Shown here: one piece after another, positions 51,401 to 61,797 of the stretch
Position numbering within the stretch: position 1 is the stretch's first letter
Layout of the letters: every line of letters begins with the position of its first letter
Assembly: GCA_964247055.1 (NCBI GenBank)
Contig: OZ176059.1
Location: 1,116,001 to 1,180,000, forward strand
Reading direction: 5' to 3'
DNA length: 64,000 nt
Source: Paragordius varius
Lineage: Eukaryota > Nematomorpha
Position numbers and translations under genes: made by a program
The notes under the pieces: model-generated
Database searches by the model: none
Told to the model about the DNA's origin: nothing
The model's input: only the letters and a program-made list of their open reading frames with translations

Positions 51401-54400
51401 TGAATTGTTCAAGGGTTTTGAATTGTTCAAGGGTGAATTTGAATTGTTTAAGGGTGAATTTGAACTGTAAATGGTATATATTTTCTAAATCATCAGGGGT
51501 GGTGTCCAACACAAATGGCTTCCCGTGTCGTAATTTAAACACGAAAAAAAACGGCAAACCGCATTGGAAATAAATATATGCGCCTTCACATATAATGTAA
51601 AATTGTAAAATGCACAGGAATATAACATTTTTTTCTAATTTTTACCAAAATTGAATAGATAAAATTAGAAAAATCGTCTTAGAATTGTAAATGTTAATTT
51701 TACTAAGATTTATAAGCATGAGTTCTCGTAAACCCGTGTGTTGGTCACCCCTCTTCGAAATAATGGTAATAATTAAATAGTTTATTACTTTTTTTAACAT
51801 TTTTTAGAGCACACATTTGCGTACATTGAAAAAAAGCGTGTTGGACATCCCTGATATAAATTACAATGTTCACAATATATGGCCAAGGGTGGCCTTTAAA
51901 AGATTAACATTAATTAACTATATTAATTTCAACAGATGAGAGAACTAATTAAATTATAAACTACAAAACACTAATGTATATAGATATCAATATTCCTTAT
52001 TTTACAAATCAACATGATAGATTACATATAGATATTTAAAAAAGTTTTAAAAACTATCTTTCCTTAGATAATATTTGTCTTTGGGTTTTTGCGTTTTGTC
52101 GTTATAATTTTAATGATGAATTTATTGTAAAAATGTGAAAATAACAATAATAATAATATAAGGGTAAGTAATTAATTTAAGGCAAAAAACCTATTTTGTT
52201 CTTTCCATATATTTTTTACCATGATTACATTGGGTTGAATTAGGGAATAGAAATTTTTATTGATAACCTACACTCAGTTTTATAATTGTAGCCCATATAG
52301 CTAATGAAAATGAATCGAAAAAAAAAATGTTCTTATCCATTAAATAAATACTCATTTTTTATCATTTTTTATAGAAATTATTAATTCCGGTTACATTTAC
52401 TTAACATTAAATTGGAACGATGTAAAATTTATAGTTTATCTTTTATACTGCATTAATAAGGTTAGATTATATTATTCAAGTTATATTTAACATATCAGGT
52501 TATTCAAATATTATCCTTTAAGAAATTCATTAATTAATACATTGCAAAATAATATGTCTTATATGTATCAGAATAATAAACCATTTGATATGCTTAAACC
52601 TATAATCTAAAAACTGAAATTATACGGGCAAAACGTAAAAATATAAAGACAACTATTTTATTCTAAAAAACAACCATACTTTTTTAAATATAAATTTTTC
52701 CCATTTAAATGATTTATTTACAATTATTAAATATATGATTGATAGTGTTACCAATATATCTTTCTATTTCATACTTTGCAATTTTATTAAAATTGTAAAA
52801 AATCAAGATTTAAAAAGTATGGTTGTCTTTTAAAAAAATATGTTTATCTTTATATTTTTTTGTCCGTATAACTTCAATTTCAATACGGCAATATACGCAA
52901 TCATACTAAATTAGATTGTAGATGGATTAATAATTATTAAAATATAATAAAATTATTACAATTCGTTCGTATTTTACAATATAAATTAAATCTTAAAAAA
53001 AACCTGGCCTCCAATATCAATTTCACAAATTTTTTCTTCAGTGGCAGGGTTTCTCGTACTCATTTTTCCGCCCTTTATAGCATCGTGCCAATCATTGTTG
53101 TAAAAAATCTAGAATTATCATAAATTAGTCATATCAAACATCTCGTTTTCATGAAAAAATGGTAAATTTTTGTATTGACAGTTCAAATTCACCCTTAAAC
53201 AGTTCAAATACACCCTCGAAAAATTCACCCACAATTCAAATTCACCCAGAACAATTCAAATTTAACCTAAAATAAATTAGGTGTTAATAAATTGTTCAAA
53301 ATTAAAATAATACTGAAAAATAATAAACAATGCCAAGATATATTTCATATTAATGATGAGTTAGTTATATTAGCCCGAAAACACATAATTTATTTTTGGG
53401 AATTTGAATTTTAAATGGTATATATATATATATATATATAATATGTATATTATATATATGTATATTAGTTGTATAAAATAAACTATTTAAACCTCAAATA
53501 TACCCTAGTACAACAAATTCACCCTAATAAATGATGTGTTGAATTAATATAACTCATCATTAATAGCTATTTCTTTAATTTTTTTAGTATTATGTTAATT
53601 TTAAACAAAATATTTTTTATAATAAAAAATATAGGTAATTTTTATAATTTGAAAACACATCAATTATTTTGGTAAATTTGAATTGTTCAAAGGCGTTGAA
53701 TTGTCCAAGAGAAAATTTGAGCTGTATATGATATATATATAAATAAAAATTTCCTTAAATTTTAATTCTTAACAAATAATATCTTTCTTTGTAAAACATA
53801 AATAAAATTTGGATGAAGCCAAATAACTGTAACTGTAAACTAAAATATCATACATCCTTTTAACAATACATGGTTTAGGGATTTAGGAAATAAAATATTT
53901 TCTTGGTATATCTAGTATAAAGAATAAATTTTAATAATATGGTATAAACTTTTATATTAAGTTTTTTTGAGACAAACACCTGATATATTATTTTGACACT
54001 TGGATACAACACATTCATTTTAGTCCTTCGATTCAAATTAGAGTAGTTAAATACCCCAAACCTGCTTAAGATTAAATTCTTTAAAAAATATGGGAGGAAT
54101 CAAAACCATGGCTAAATTTTGCACTTATATAACATTAATAAACCGAAATATATAAAAAAAAATTATTTAAAAATTGATATTACTTTTTTAAGCTAAAACC
54201 AAAAGGTAAAAATTTACTCAACGTGGTATGTCAATGGTAAAATTGACAAATTGAAAAATAATACAAAAACCGCTTTTTGTAATTCTATCAATGTTAGATG
54301 TAATTTAAATAAAAAAATAGCTTTTATTTAACCCTTAAAATTAAATATAGACGATATTTTGCAAAAAATTTGTAAAATAAAAATGGCGTTGAAATAGTTT

Positions 54401-55239
54401 GATATGAAACTTTTTATTCAAAACAAAATTAGATATTTTGGCATGTTTGTAAAATTTCTATTAGGATAGAAGCATAAATTTAAATTGGACCGTTTTTTCG
54501 GTAGTTTTTTAAAAATCCTAACTCAAATTTAGTCTGGGGTATTTAGATACCCCAATTTGAATCGAAGTGTTGATACGTCCAGACCAAACATTTTAAATAA
54601 TAAAATCGTATATAATTATTCATATAGTTTGTTAAAACACACGATTTTGAGCATCCCATATTTAATTAAATTTAATTTCTAACACAACAGATATAGAGGC
54701 TATCTAATCACAATTTACACCGAATGGATTATTTAAGTAGTGTTAATACAGCTTTAATACTATTTAAATTGGATTTTGAACAAGCAATATAGATACGCTT
54801 TCCTAAAAAATAGTTTTTATTTGCCAACTTTCTAACAAATAAAATATGTCAATTTTAAGTTTAAGAAATTGCTAAAATTTCAAATTTTTAAATTCGATTA
54901 AAACTCTATCAAAAAAATTATTTTTGTGAAAATCACGCCAAAAATCTACCAAAAAAGGAAATCATTAATAAACAAATGAAAAATACAAGTTGATTTGTTA
55001 AATTTATATACTACTTATGTTAATATACAGAATATTATTTTTGAAATGCAAAATATAATTATAATATGTTATAATTACATAAAGCATTAGAGAAAAATTT
55101 TATATTTAAATATTAATACTTTGGTAAAAGGTTTCAAGTTTAAGACCGGTTTAATAACACCACTATCACTGCCAGTAGAAACATTGGTGCTACTTACTGA
55201 TGGCGTAATATTTAGCGTGTTGAGATTTGGATTGGACAT
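41134..55239 (-). CDS. ALDH1/2-type aldehyde dehydrogenase homologue lacking the catalytic Cys; 12 exons, 528 aa
   Basis: Exons: 55239-55120, 53108-53004, 49881-49741, 48907-48820, 48118-48003, 47231-47103, 46202-46089, 45355-45250, 44263-44070, 43160-42996, 41892-41726, 41275-41134. All introns are GT-AG, all phases agree, and there is no internal stop. The product follows ALDH1/2 throughout: [81 protein letters not shown]. ALDHs oxidise aldehydes with NAD(P) through a thioester on Cys302, with Asn169 and Glu268. Here NQGQ-C-C-C-A is NQGQSKTA, so the nucleophile is Lys326. PWNFP is PHTHP, so Asn169 becomes Thr192. The Gly-Ser-Thr loop is changed (SYAGTAKIG). Glu268 (Glu292), Lys192 (Lys215) and Glu399 (Glu426) equivalents remain. 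The Ser/Thr/Asn-rich N-terminus (1-35) is not a typical presequence. Most likely a pseudoenzyme with a binding or structural role. Confidence 0.95.
42708..42979. mobile_element. Family J MITE, ALDH-like intron 10
   Basis: Left end AAATTATACGGACAAAACCT, then TAAAGACAAATGTTCGATTC; right side AAAATATTTGTCTATAAATA. It ends 16 nt from the donor of exon 10 (42996). A fragment of the same family lies near 43450-43540. Confidence 0.7.
44351..44725. mobile_element. Family A element, ALDH-like intron 8
   Basis: Left end ATATAATTTGCACTTCAAGA with 21-bp repeats; right end CAACTTGAAGTGTTCAAGGA then ACACA. Shorter than other A copies, with an internal loss. Confidence 0.75.
44930..45170. repeat. Two tandem A+T-rich units, ALDH-like intron 8
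   Basis: Two copies of a ~115-bp unit with CGATATAATAAATATATT, TTTTTGCCAATAAATTTTAT and ACAAATTTAAAAATTAT. No other signal. Confidence 0.55.
45358..45402. repeat. (TA)n microsatellite against an ALDH-like splice acceptor
   Basis: About 21 TA units end directly at the TTTAG acceptor of exon 8 (AG at 45357-45356), taking the place of a pyrimidine tract. Confidence 0.85.
45405..45582. mobile_element. Family E MITE with near-perfect inverted ends, ALDH-like intron 7
   Basis: ATGGTTGCTTATTTCACACT, then ATAGTAGGGGGCAATT, is matched by its exact inverse at 45539-45574. Between the arms lies about 85 bp including CAACACAGTAGTGTATGGG. The high arm identity argues for recent activity. Confidence 0.85.
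46212..46735. mobile_element. Family B element with expanded 21-bp array, ALDH-like intron 6
   Basis: The left arm (46220-46535) contains about 15 tandem 21-bp repeats (TTCAAATTCACCCTTAAACA type); the right arm has none. All three overlapping ORFs here just read the repeat as heptapeptides (ELFKGEF, NLNCLRV). The element begins 9 nt from the acceptor side of exon 7, so the end of the intron is transposon sequence. Confidence 0.88.
47647..47936. mobile_element. Family B element, ALDH-like intron 5
   Basis: Begins ATATACCATTTTACAATTCA; the right arm reads GGGTGAATTTGAACC...CTCAAGGGTATAT, so the last terminus is partly eroded. Interior AACTATGCCATGAAGATATA is typical of B. Confidence 0.78.
49085..49575. 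mobile_element. Family K MITE, ALDH-like intron 3
   Basis: Ends GGGGTATTTTTATATCCC and ACATAAAACTACCCC. The interior GTTTTGGAGCTGTCCCAATT is the reverse of the copy at 6955-7372. Confidence 0.65.
49940..50275. mobile_element. Family B element, ALDH-like intron 2
   Basis: Complete: ATATACCATTTACAGTTCAA to TTGAATTGTAAATGGTATAT, with two to three 21-bp repeats per arm. Outside it the words ATTATGGATATGTGTATATA (49927) and its inverse (50549) face each other across this element and the next palindrome. Confidence 0.88.
50266..50552. mobile_element. Palindromic MITE F, ALDH-like intron 2
   Basis: Arms 50266-50357 and 50467-50552 are inverse of each other and contain GCCATACGCTACTGTA / TACAGTAGCGTATGGC. 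A partial second copy follows at about 50572-50700. Confidence 0.75.
50912..51077. mobile_element. Palindromic MITE G, ALDH-like intron 2
   Basis: TACAGTAGCGTATGCAGTAA at the left and its near-exact inverse TACTACATACGCCACTGTA at the right; arms of about 45 bp (GATTGTTAGTGCAAAATAAT). Possible TA target site as in Tc1/mariner MITEs. Confidence 0.78.
51163..51480. mobile_element. Family B element, ALDH-like intron 2
   Basis: Complete copy with ATATACCATTTACAGTTCAA and TTGAACTGTAAATGGTATAT ends. Confidence 0.88.
51494..51853. mobile_element. hAT-like MITE (family P), ALDH-like intron 2
   Basis: Begins CAGGGGTGGTGTCCAACACA and ends GTGTTGGACATCCCTG, an imperfect inverted pair. A second GTGTTGGTCACCCCT lies inside (about 51740), suggesting a composite. 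Confidence 0.68.
52609..52891. mobile_element. Family J MITE, ALDH-like intron 2
   Basis: ACTGAAATTATACGGGCAAA at the left; TTTTGTCCGTATAACTTCAA at the right. Confidence 0.78.
53172..53423. mobile_element. Family B element, ALDH-like intron 1
   Basis: The left end is slightly eroded (TATTGACAGTTCAAATTCAC); the right end is TTTTAAATGGTATATA, followed by a (TA)n run. Confidence 0.75.
53491..53735. mobile_element. Degenerate family B element, ALDH-like intron 1
   Basis: AATATACCCTAGTACAACAA ... GAGCTGTATATGATATAT with the B interior AATATAACTCATCATTAATA; diverged ends. Confidence 0.6.
53985..54580. repeat. Family H repeat, left arm around ALDH-like exon 1
   Basis: The whole ~590 bp is the inverse of 56270-56850 (by eye roughly 80-85% alike), e.g. 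TTGGATACAACACATTCATT here and GAATGTGTTGTATCCAA there. ALDH-like exon 1 lies in the 1.7-kb spacer. Confidence 0.8.
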
Positions 55240-58200
55240 AGCACACAAATTATTTGTTTTTTAATTTTTCACTGGATATCTGTTTGTACCAATATATCAA
55301 AAATTTAAACCATAAAACGTACATAAATTTCAAAAAATAAAAATTTATACTTGTAAGTGAGAATGATTAAATATAAGCCGCGTCTAATTTTAGTGGATGA
55401 GATATGTGTAATTGGGATGACAATGCGAAAATGGGTTATCAATATATTTCATCTAAAAATCTCATATTTCACGTCATGTGTTTGCGCATCACTCCATATA
55501 GCGTATGAGTTGAATAAATTTAAACATTTCTAAATTTTTATCATTGCAACAAATACTTAAACATCTTAAAAACTTTTTATTTTCTATACGAATCAGTTTA
55601 TATTTAGTTTAATTTATTTTTTTTCATTTAACATAAAGAATATAGAATGATACTTTATTTGACTTATACAATTGTTTTGGTTAAATTATCTATTTAAACT
55701 TCATTTAAAATTGAAAATTTTAATAATCGAAATAGAGACGATAATTGGAAAAAACTCTTAATAAAAACGGCCCCAATTTAAACTTATGCTTCTCTCTTAA
55801 CACTTAAATTAATAAGCCAAAATATCTAAATAAAAATTAGTTTTGAACAAAAGATTTCATATCAAACGGCTTCGACATTTTAGATAAAATTTATATTCTG
55901 GTATAAAAACATGTCTGGTCATGACGCTTTTGGTTTTATCCCTTACGATTAATTTTAGAATACTTCGATATAAATTGCGGTATCTGAATACTGCAAACTA
56001 TATCTGATATTTCTAATAAACTACCGAAATAAACGGTCCCCTTTTCATTATTTGAATATAAATTTAGTTTTAAACAGCGAGTCCTATATCAAATTACTTC
56101 GTCGCCATTTTACCTCACGGCATTTTTGCACAATATCATGTTTATTTAATTTTAAAAGTAAAATTAAAGCTAATTTATATTCAAATCACATCTAACATTA
56201 ATAAAAACAGTAAAGGTGGTTTCTTTTGGATTATTTTTATATTTAGCTAATGCACACATATCATATGTTATAAATTCTGACTTAACACTTCGATTCAGGG
56301 TATCTTAATACCCCAGACAAAATTTAAGTTAGTATTTTAAAAAACCACTGAAGGAAACGGTCTTAATTTAAAATTATGCTTCTACCTTAATAAAAATTAT
56401 ATAAATATGCCAAAATATCTAAATAAATTTTTTTTTGAAAAAAATTCCCGCCTCAAACTAATTCGACGCCATTTTTATTTTACAAAATTTTTGGAAAATA
56501 TCGTCTTCATTTAATTGTAAGGGTAAAATTAAAGCTAATTTTTTGTTTAAATTACATCTAACATTGATAGAAATAGAAAAAGCGGTATATTTTGTATTAT
56601 TTTTTAATTTTACCACTTCACACATGTCACGTTGCAGTTTTAGTTTAAAATAAGTAATATCAAGTATTTTTGAATGGTTATTTTTATATATTTTAGTTTA
56701 TTTATGTTATATAAGTGCAAAATTTTGCCATGGTTTTGATTCCTTCCATATTTTTTAAAGTAATTTTAAACAGGCCTGGGGTATCCAACTACCCCAATTT
56801 GAATCAAAGGACTGAAATGAATGTGTTGTATCCAATTGTTAAGGTTTATTCATAAATAATATTAAGTTATTTGAAGGAATATTTATTTTGGACATTAATA
56901 TTATACAATGCCAAACTTTTGCCATGGTTTCAATATCTTTCATTAAAATCCTAATTGGAATCGAAGAACTGAAATGAATGTGTTGCATCAAGTGTTAATT
57001 CCTTCATATCAGAAAATGTCAATGGGTACAATTTGTAATAAATTTTTTGTGTAAAAGCTCTATGCTCATCACTCCAAAAAATATCACTAAAATATATTAT
57101 TAACTATATTTAAAAAGGGATACAATTTTATAATTTATAAGTAGCCTTAAGTCCAATTTTTTTGGCCCTTCCAAAAGGGCTTGTTCTTTTTTAAGATCGA
57201 AAATGCCGAGATCTCATAATAATTTTTTTATTACATGCTAGATTATGGATTGGCTAAAATTAATTTTTGAAAAAACTTATATTTGTTCAAGCGTACTCCA
57301 TACTGTTTTAAGACATGGTGGTAACAAAAAAGCGCTTTACCAAAAAAATTAAGGGCCGCAAAATATATTTATCTTGCCAAGGGCCGTGATTATATACGAC
57401 TGATAAAAACTTCCTAGCTGTTTATCACATTTGCATCCATTACTCAAAATAAGTACACCATAAAATTAAATCCAGGGCCTTCAAAGCATTTTTGGGGCTG
57501 CAGTTTGATTTCCACTGCTTTAAGATGTTAAAAACACTTTTGAAATGCGCTGATGCTGAACATTTTGATCACCTCACAATATTATACGTTTGTCTCAAAA
57601 TTTATGTAAAGTATCATGGAAAATTTAGGCAAATATGATCAAACTTTCGATTTACAATTTTCAGTTGTTAGAGATATTTAGATCATGGATATATCTGAAA
57701 CGTTTTATAGTTACGACCATTTAATACCATAAAACTCGATTTACCAAAATTTTGCCATAAATAAAATTTTTAATATAAATATCCTTTTTTGGAATAAACT
57801 TTTCTCGTAAAAATATTAGCATATACACTGCGCCGAATATGGGAGTTATAAAAAATATTCCGATAATACATACATATATATATATGTATTTATATGTAGT
57901 TTGATTGGAAAATGTATCAAGAGTAACATGATGATTTTGGTTTGGCCCTTACTAGTAAGAATAAACACTTTTGTTAACCGTTCCATATCGGAACATGCTA
58001 TAATTTAATGCATTATAAATTTTTTTCGTGAACAGTAAATGCTTTAATTGAAAAAGTCCTAAATATTGGACCCGTCTATAATAAGCAAGTTAATTCGAAC
58101 GCTAAAATCTGATATTGCGCGATAGAAATATGAAATATTTATGCCAATTAACCAACAATAAAAAAGTTTTATACGAAATATTATACTTTTCCTTTATGGT

Positions 58201-58910
58201 GAAACATTGGTAATTTGTAGCATAGTGGAAACGGTATATAAAACTCATAAAAACAATAACTCGATGATGCTGAACATTTCTATCACTTCTGAATTTCGAT
58301 CAAAAGATTTATTTGTTTTTGATTTTATATTATTTACAAGTTGTGTAAGAAAAATCAAAAATTAGTTAAACACAATTTTAAACAAAAACCTGATGTGATA
58401 GAATGTGCATCATCTTTAAATTACATGGAAGTGTTCCGTAATAATTTAAAGTTTTTTTATAGCTTTTCCATCATGCTTAATTATAGTAGGAAATACGTTT
58501 CAATAACTTTTTTAGCAAAATTAAATTTAAAAAAATATGCATTTTATTAGGAAATATATTTTGGATGCCATAATCTAGCGCGTACTAAAATTAAAGGGGC
58601 GCAAATTTTTTTATCTTGTGAGGCTATGCACCATATAATACTGATTAAAACTTCATTGCAATGTGTCAAATTTAAAAATATTTACTTTCAGAATAAGTGC
58701 ATTAAACAATTTATTAGATAATTCCGCTCCATTAAAAAGCACTTTTATCCTGCGGCCCTTGAGCCTTGGTTTGAGTCTCACTCACCTATATATATAGATT
58801 TTTATCGCAATACGTTTATTTATAAAATCTCGTCCATTTTAGACGGGTGAATTATTATTTGCGCGACTTTCGTCGCCCATATCGAAAAATCTATATATTT
58901 ATAAAAATGG
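55240..58910. other. Intergenic, upstream of the ALDH-like gene
   Basis: The ALDH-like promoter should lie just above 55239; no clear motif. Apart from family H copies there are two diverged family M repeats (57300-57530 and 58570-58790). The 69-codon ORF at 58341-58550 shows no domain. Near 58800-58880 the motif CTCGTCCATTTTAGACGGG forms a short hairpin next to the ~320-bp array. Confidence 0.45.
56270..56850. repeat. Family H repeat, right arm around ALDH-like exon 1
   Basis: Inverse of 53985-54580. Two further, more diverged H pieces precede it (about 55735-55890 and 56010-56230). Confidence 0.8.
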
Positions 58911-60150
58911 AAAATGCTGGCTTTGTGATCTGTTTCCAAAACCGGTAGACCCATTCAAATCCAAATATCGAAAAAATATAATCATAATTCCCCGACAATG
59001 GCTTCGCTCTTTTTTTAATCAGGCCCCCAGTTCGGGCCCACCCCCTGTGAAAAATGGGTTTTTTTGAAAACAGAAGTTCACAAAAATCGTGTCTTTGATA
59101 CAATTTTCCGGAGAACGCGTTGGACCACTTAATTTCAAATATAATATATGTTTAGTTATTTTCGATTGCGCCGAACATAGTCGTCTCGCTTTAATTTAGG
59201 CCCTCTTTTTACCCGCTCCCCCCGTAAAATGCCATTTTTTTCAAAAAACAAAGTGGACAAGAATAATTTTTTGATTCTATTTTTCGCCCAAGGTATGAGA
59301 CCGTAAAAATTCAATAAGGATTCCACTTATTCGCTGTTAAAAAGCAAAAATTTTAGTCAAGCGTTTCTTTGATGATAGTTGCTGAGTAAGGAGCTACTCG
59401 CGAAAAACTGACCCGTCATATCGAAATAGCGTGCTTTTGGGGTTAAGTTTCAGAAAACCTATCAGGCCATATGAGTTCAATATCTGCTTAAAATATTAAC
59501 CGTAACAAGGCAAAAATTTAGATCGTGCGGTTTTTTAAAATTAGCCGTTAATTAGGCCCTTCACGCCCGCGCCACCATAGAATGATTTTAATTTGAAGCA
59601 ATTTTTCCAAAAAATAAGAGCATATGGAACCAATCATGATTCCAGGTATTCTCCGCATAAAGGCAAAAATTTTAATCAAGCGCTTTTTTTGTATCAGCCT
59701 CTGGGTAGGGAGCTACCCGCTAAAAACTGCGCCACTATATAATATTTTGTTTTGGAAATATTTTACAGAAAACTTATGCCATATGAGCTCATTTAAAGTT
59801 CGAAATATTACCCGTAACTAGGTAAAATTAAGGTCAGGCCTTTTTTTATTGGCCGTTAATTTGGGGCCTTTATGCCCTAAAAATACGCCAACACATAACG
59901 ATTATCTAGTGTTGAATTTTTTTTCAAATAACTCATGAGATGATGGTCTCAAAGATGATTCCAATAATTTCCCTGTAAAGGCAAAAAATTTAACTTACCG
60001 TTTTTTACATATAGGCCTATGGGTAGGGGTCTACCGGTTTATAACTGAGACGCCATACAAAAATGGCGTGGCTTTGGAGCTAATTTTCAAAAAACTTAAG
60101 AAGCCATATGAGTTAAATAAAGGTTTATATTACCCATAAAAAGGTAAAAT
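58911..60150. repeat. Array of ~320-bp tandem units (copy 2, inverted)
   Basis: Reverse orientation to 20850-22380: GAAAATGCTGGCTTTGTGAT begins it, TTCGATTGCGCCGAACATAG follows, then roughly three to four units with CCATATGAG, TTAGCCGTTAATTAGGCCC and GTAGGGAGCTACCCGC. It has about one unit fewer than copy 1. Confidence 0.75.
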
Positions 60151-60350
60151 TTATAGTATAGCGGTTTTTTCCGTTAGCCGTCAATTTTTTGCCCCAGTAA
60201 ACAATATATTAATATGAATGCACCGTTTTGAAAATCCTATTAGATCATAGTTATTAAATAATGTTTCAAAATAATCCACATATATGGATCATTTTATTGT
60301 CCCTTTTTTCAAATAGCCCCCCCCCCGCAGCACGAGATTTACACTAGTAT

Positions 60351-61797
60351 ATATATATACCATTTTTCATGCAAAAACATCATTTTTTCAAGCAAACGCA
60401 CCATTTTTTCAAGCAAAGGCAACAATTTTTCAAGCAAATGCAACATTTTTTCAAGCAAAGACAACATTTTTTCAAGCAAACGCAACATTTTTTCAAGCAA
60501 ACGCAACATTTTTTCAACCAAATACAACATTTTTTCATCCAAACGCAACATTTTTTCAACCAAAGACAACATTTTTTCAAGCAAAAACAACACTTTTTTT
60601 AACATTACAAAGAATTACTATTTATTGTTAATTATAAATTATTTATTAAATTTTAAGTTAATGTAATTTATTTTTAGCGTTAAATTATGATTTTTATCGT
60701 TTTATCAGCAATATTTGATGGTAAAATTGATTTTCAAACATTTTGATTTTGCCCATAAATTGCCTTATTTATTTATATTAATTATATTTTTCTTTTACAA
60801 TTTTAGTTTCGCCTATAATCAATTTATATAATTTTCACTTCAAGAGTGTCTTTGTAAGTTTAAAGTTGTCCTTCACTTTGTTTTTAACTTTTATTAATTA
60901 AATCGAAAATAATTTATCTATTTTATTGTTTTTAACCTATTTTCTATTATTTAACATAAATTTTAAATCGATATCAACTTTTAATCTTAGAGAAACCGTA
61001 TATTAATTAATAATTTTAGATATTTATAACACGAAAAAAATATATGAGTTTTCTGGGTTATTAGAAATTTTTCATTAAAAACATTAAAAGTTAATAATTT
61101 TGTTCAATTAAAAAAAATATTTTGAAATAAAAAAGTGGTTTTTCAAAAAATTTTAAATGGATAAATACATAATAAATAAAGAAAATTAGGTTAATAAATA
61201 ATAATATTAAAAAATAAATGCAAAAATTAGGGTAAAACAAAATTTATAAATTTTAAGACCAACTTAAAGAGTTCAAGGATCAACTTGAAATGTTCAAGGA
61301 CCAACTTGAAGTGTTCAAGGACACTCTTGAAGTGCAAATTAAATAAATTGATTATAGGCGAAACTAAAATTGTAAAAGAAAAATATAATTAATATAAATA
61401 AATAGGGCAATTTATGGGCAAAATCAAAATGTTTGAAAATCAATTTTACCATCAAATATTGCTGATAAAACGATAAAAATCATAATTTAACGCTAAAAAT
61501 AAATTACATTAACTTAAAATTTAATAAATAATTTATAATTAACAATAAATAGTAATTCTTTGTAATGTTAAAAAAAGTGTTGTTTTTGCTTGAAAAAATG
61601 TTGTCTTTGGTTGAAAAAATGTTGCGTTTGGATGAAAAAATGTTGTATTTGGTTGAAAAAATGTTGCGTTTGCTTGAAAAAATGTTGCGTTTGCTTGAAA
61701 AAATGTTGCGTTTGCTTGAAAAAATGTTGCCTTTGCTTGAAAAAATGTTGCGTTTGCTTGAAAAAATGATGTTTTTGCATGAAAAATGGTATATAAC
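60351..61797. mobile_element. Family O element (palindrome) carrying an inserted family A element
   Basis: Ends ATATACCATTTTTCATGC and inverse GCATGAAAAATGGTATAT. Each arm holds about ten to eleven 21-bp repeats (TTTTTTCAAGCAAACGCAAC type; 60361-60600 and 61566-61787) and then about 220 bp of matching inner arm. The arms look nearly identical. The centre is a family A element (60825-61340). ORFs at 60339-60605 and 61565-61912 only read the repeat (heptads such as MLRLLEK). Confidence 0.9.
60825..61340. mobile_element. Family A element nested in family O
   Basis: TTTTCACTTCAAGAGTGTCT at the left and GACACTCTTGAAGTGCAAAT at the right, with the A interior (AACTTTTAATCTTAGAGAAA). O-arm sequence resumes on both sides (GCCTATAATCAATTTA / TTGATTATAGGC), so A jumped into O. 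Confidence 0.88.

Noticed and set aside
41134-55239. Calling the ALDH locus a simple pseudogene
   Set aside because: Twelve exons with consistent phases, no stop and conserved family motifs argue for a maintained protein; only catalytic positions are lost.
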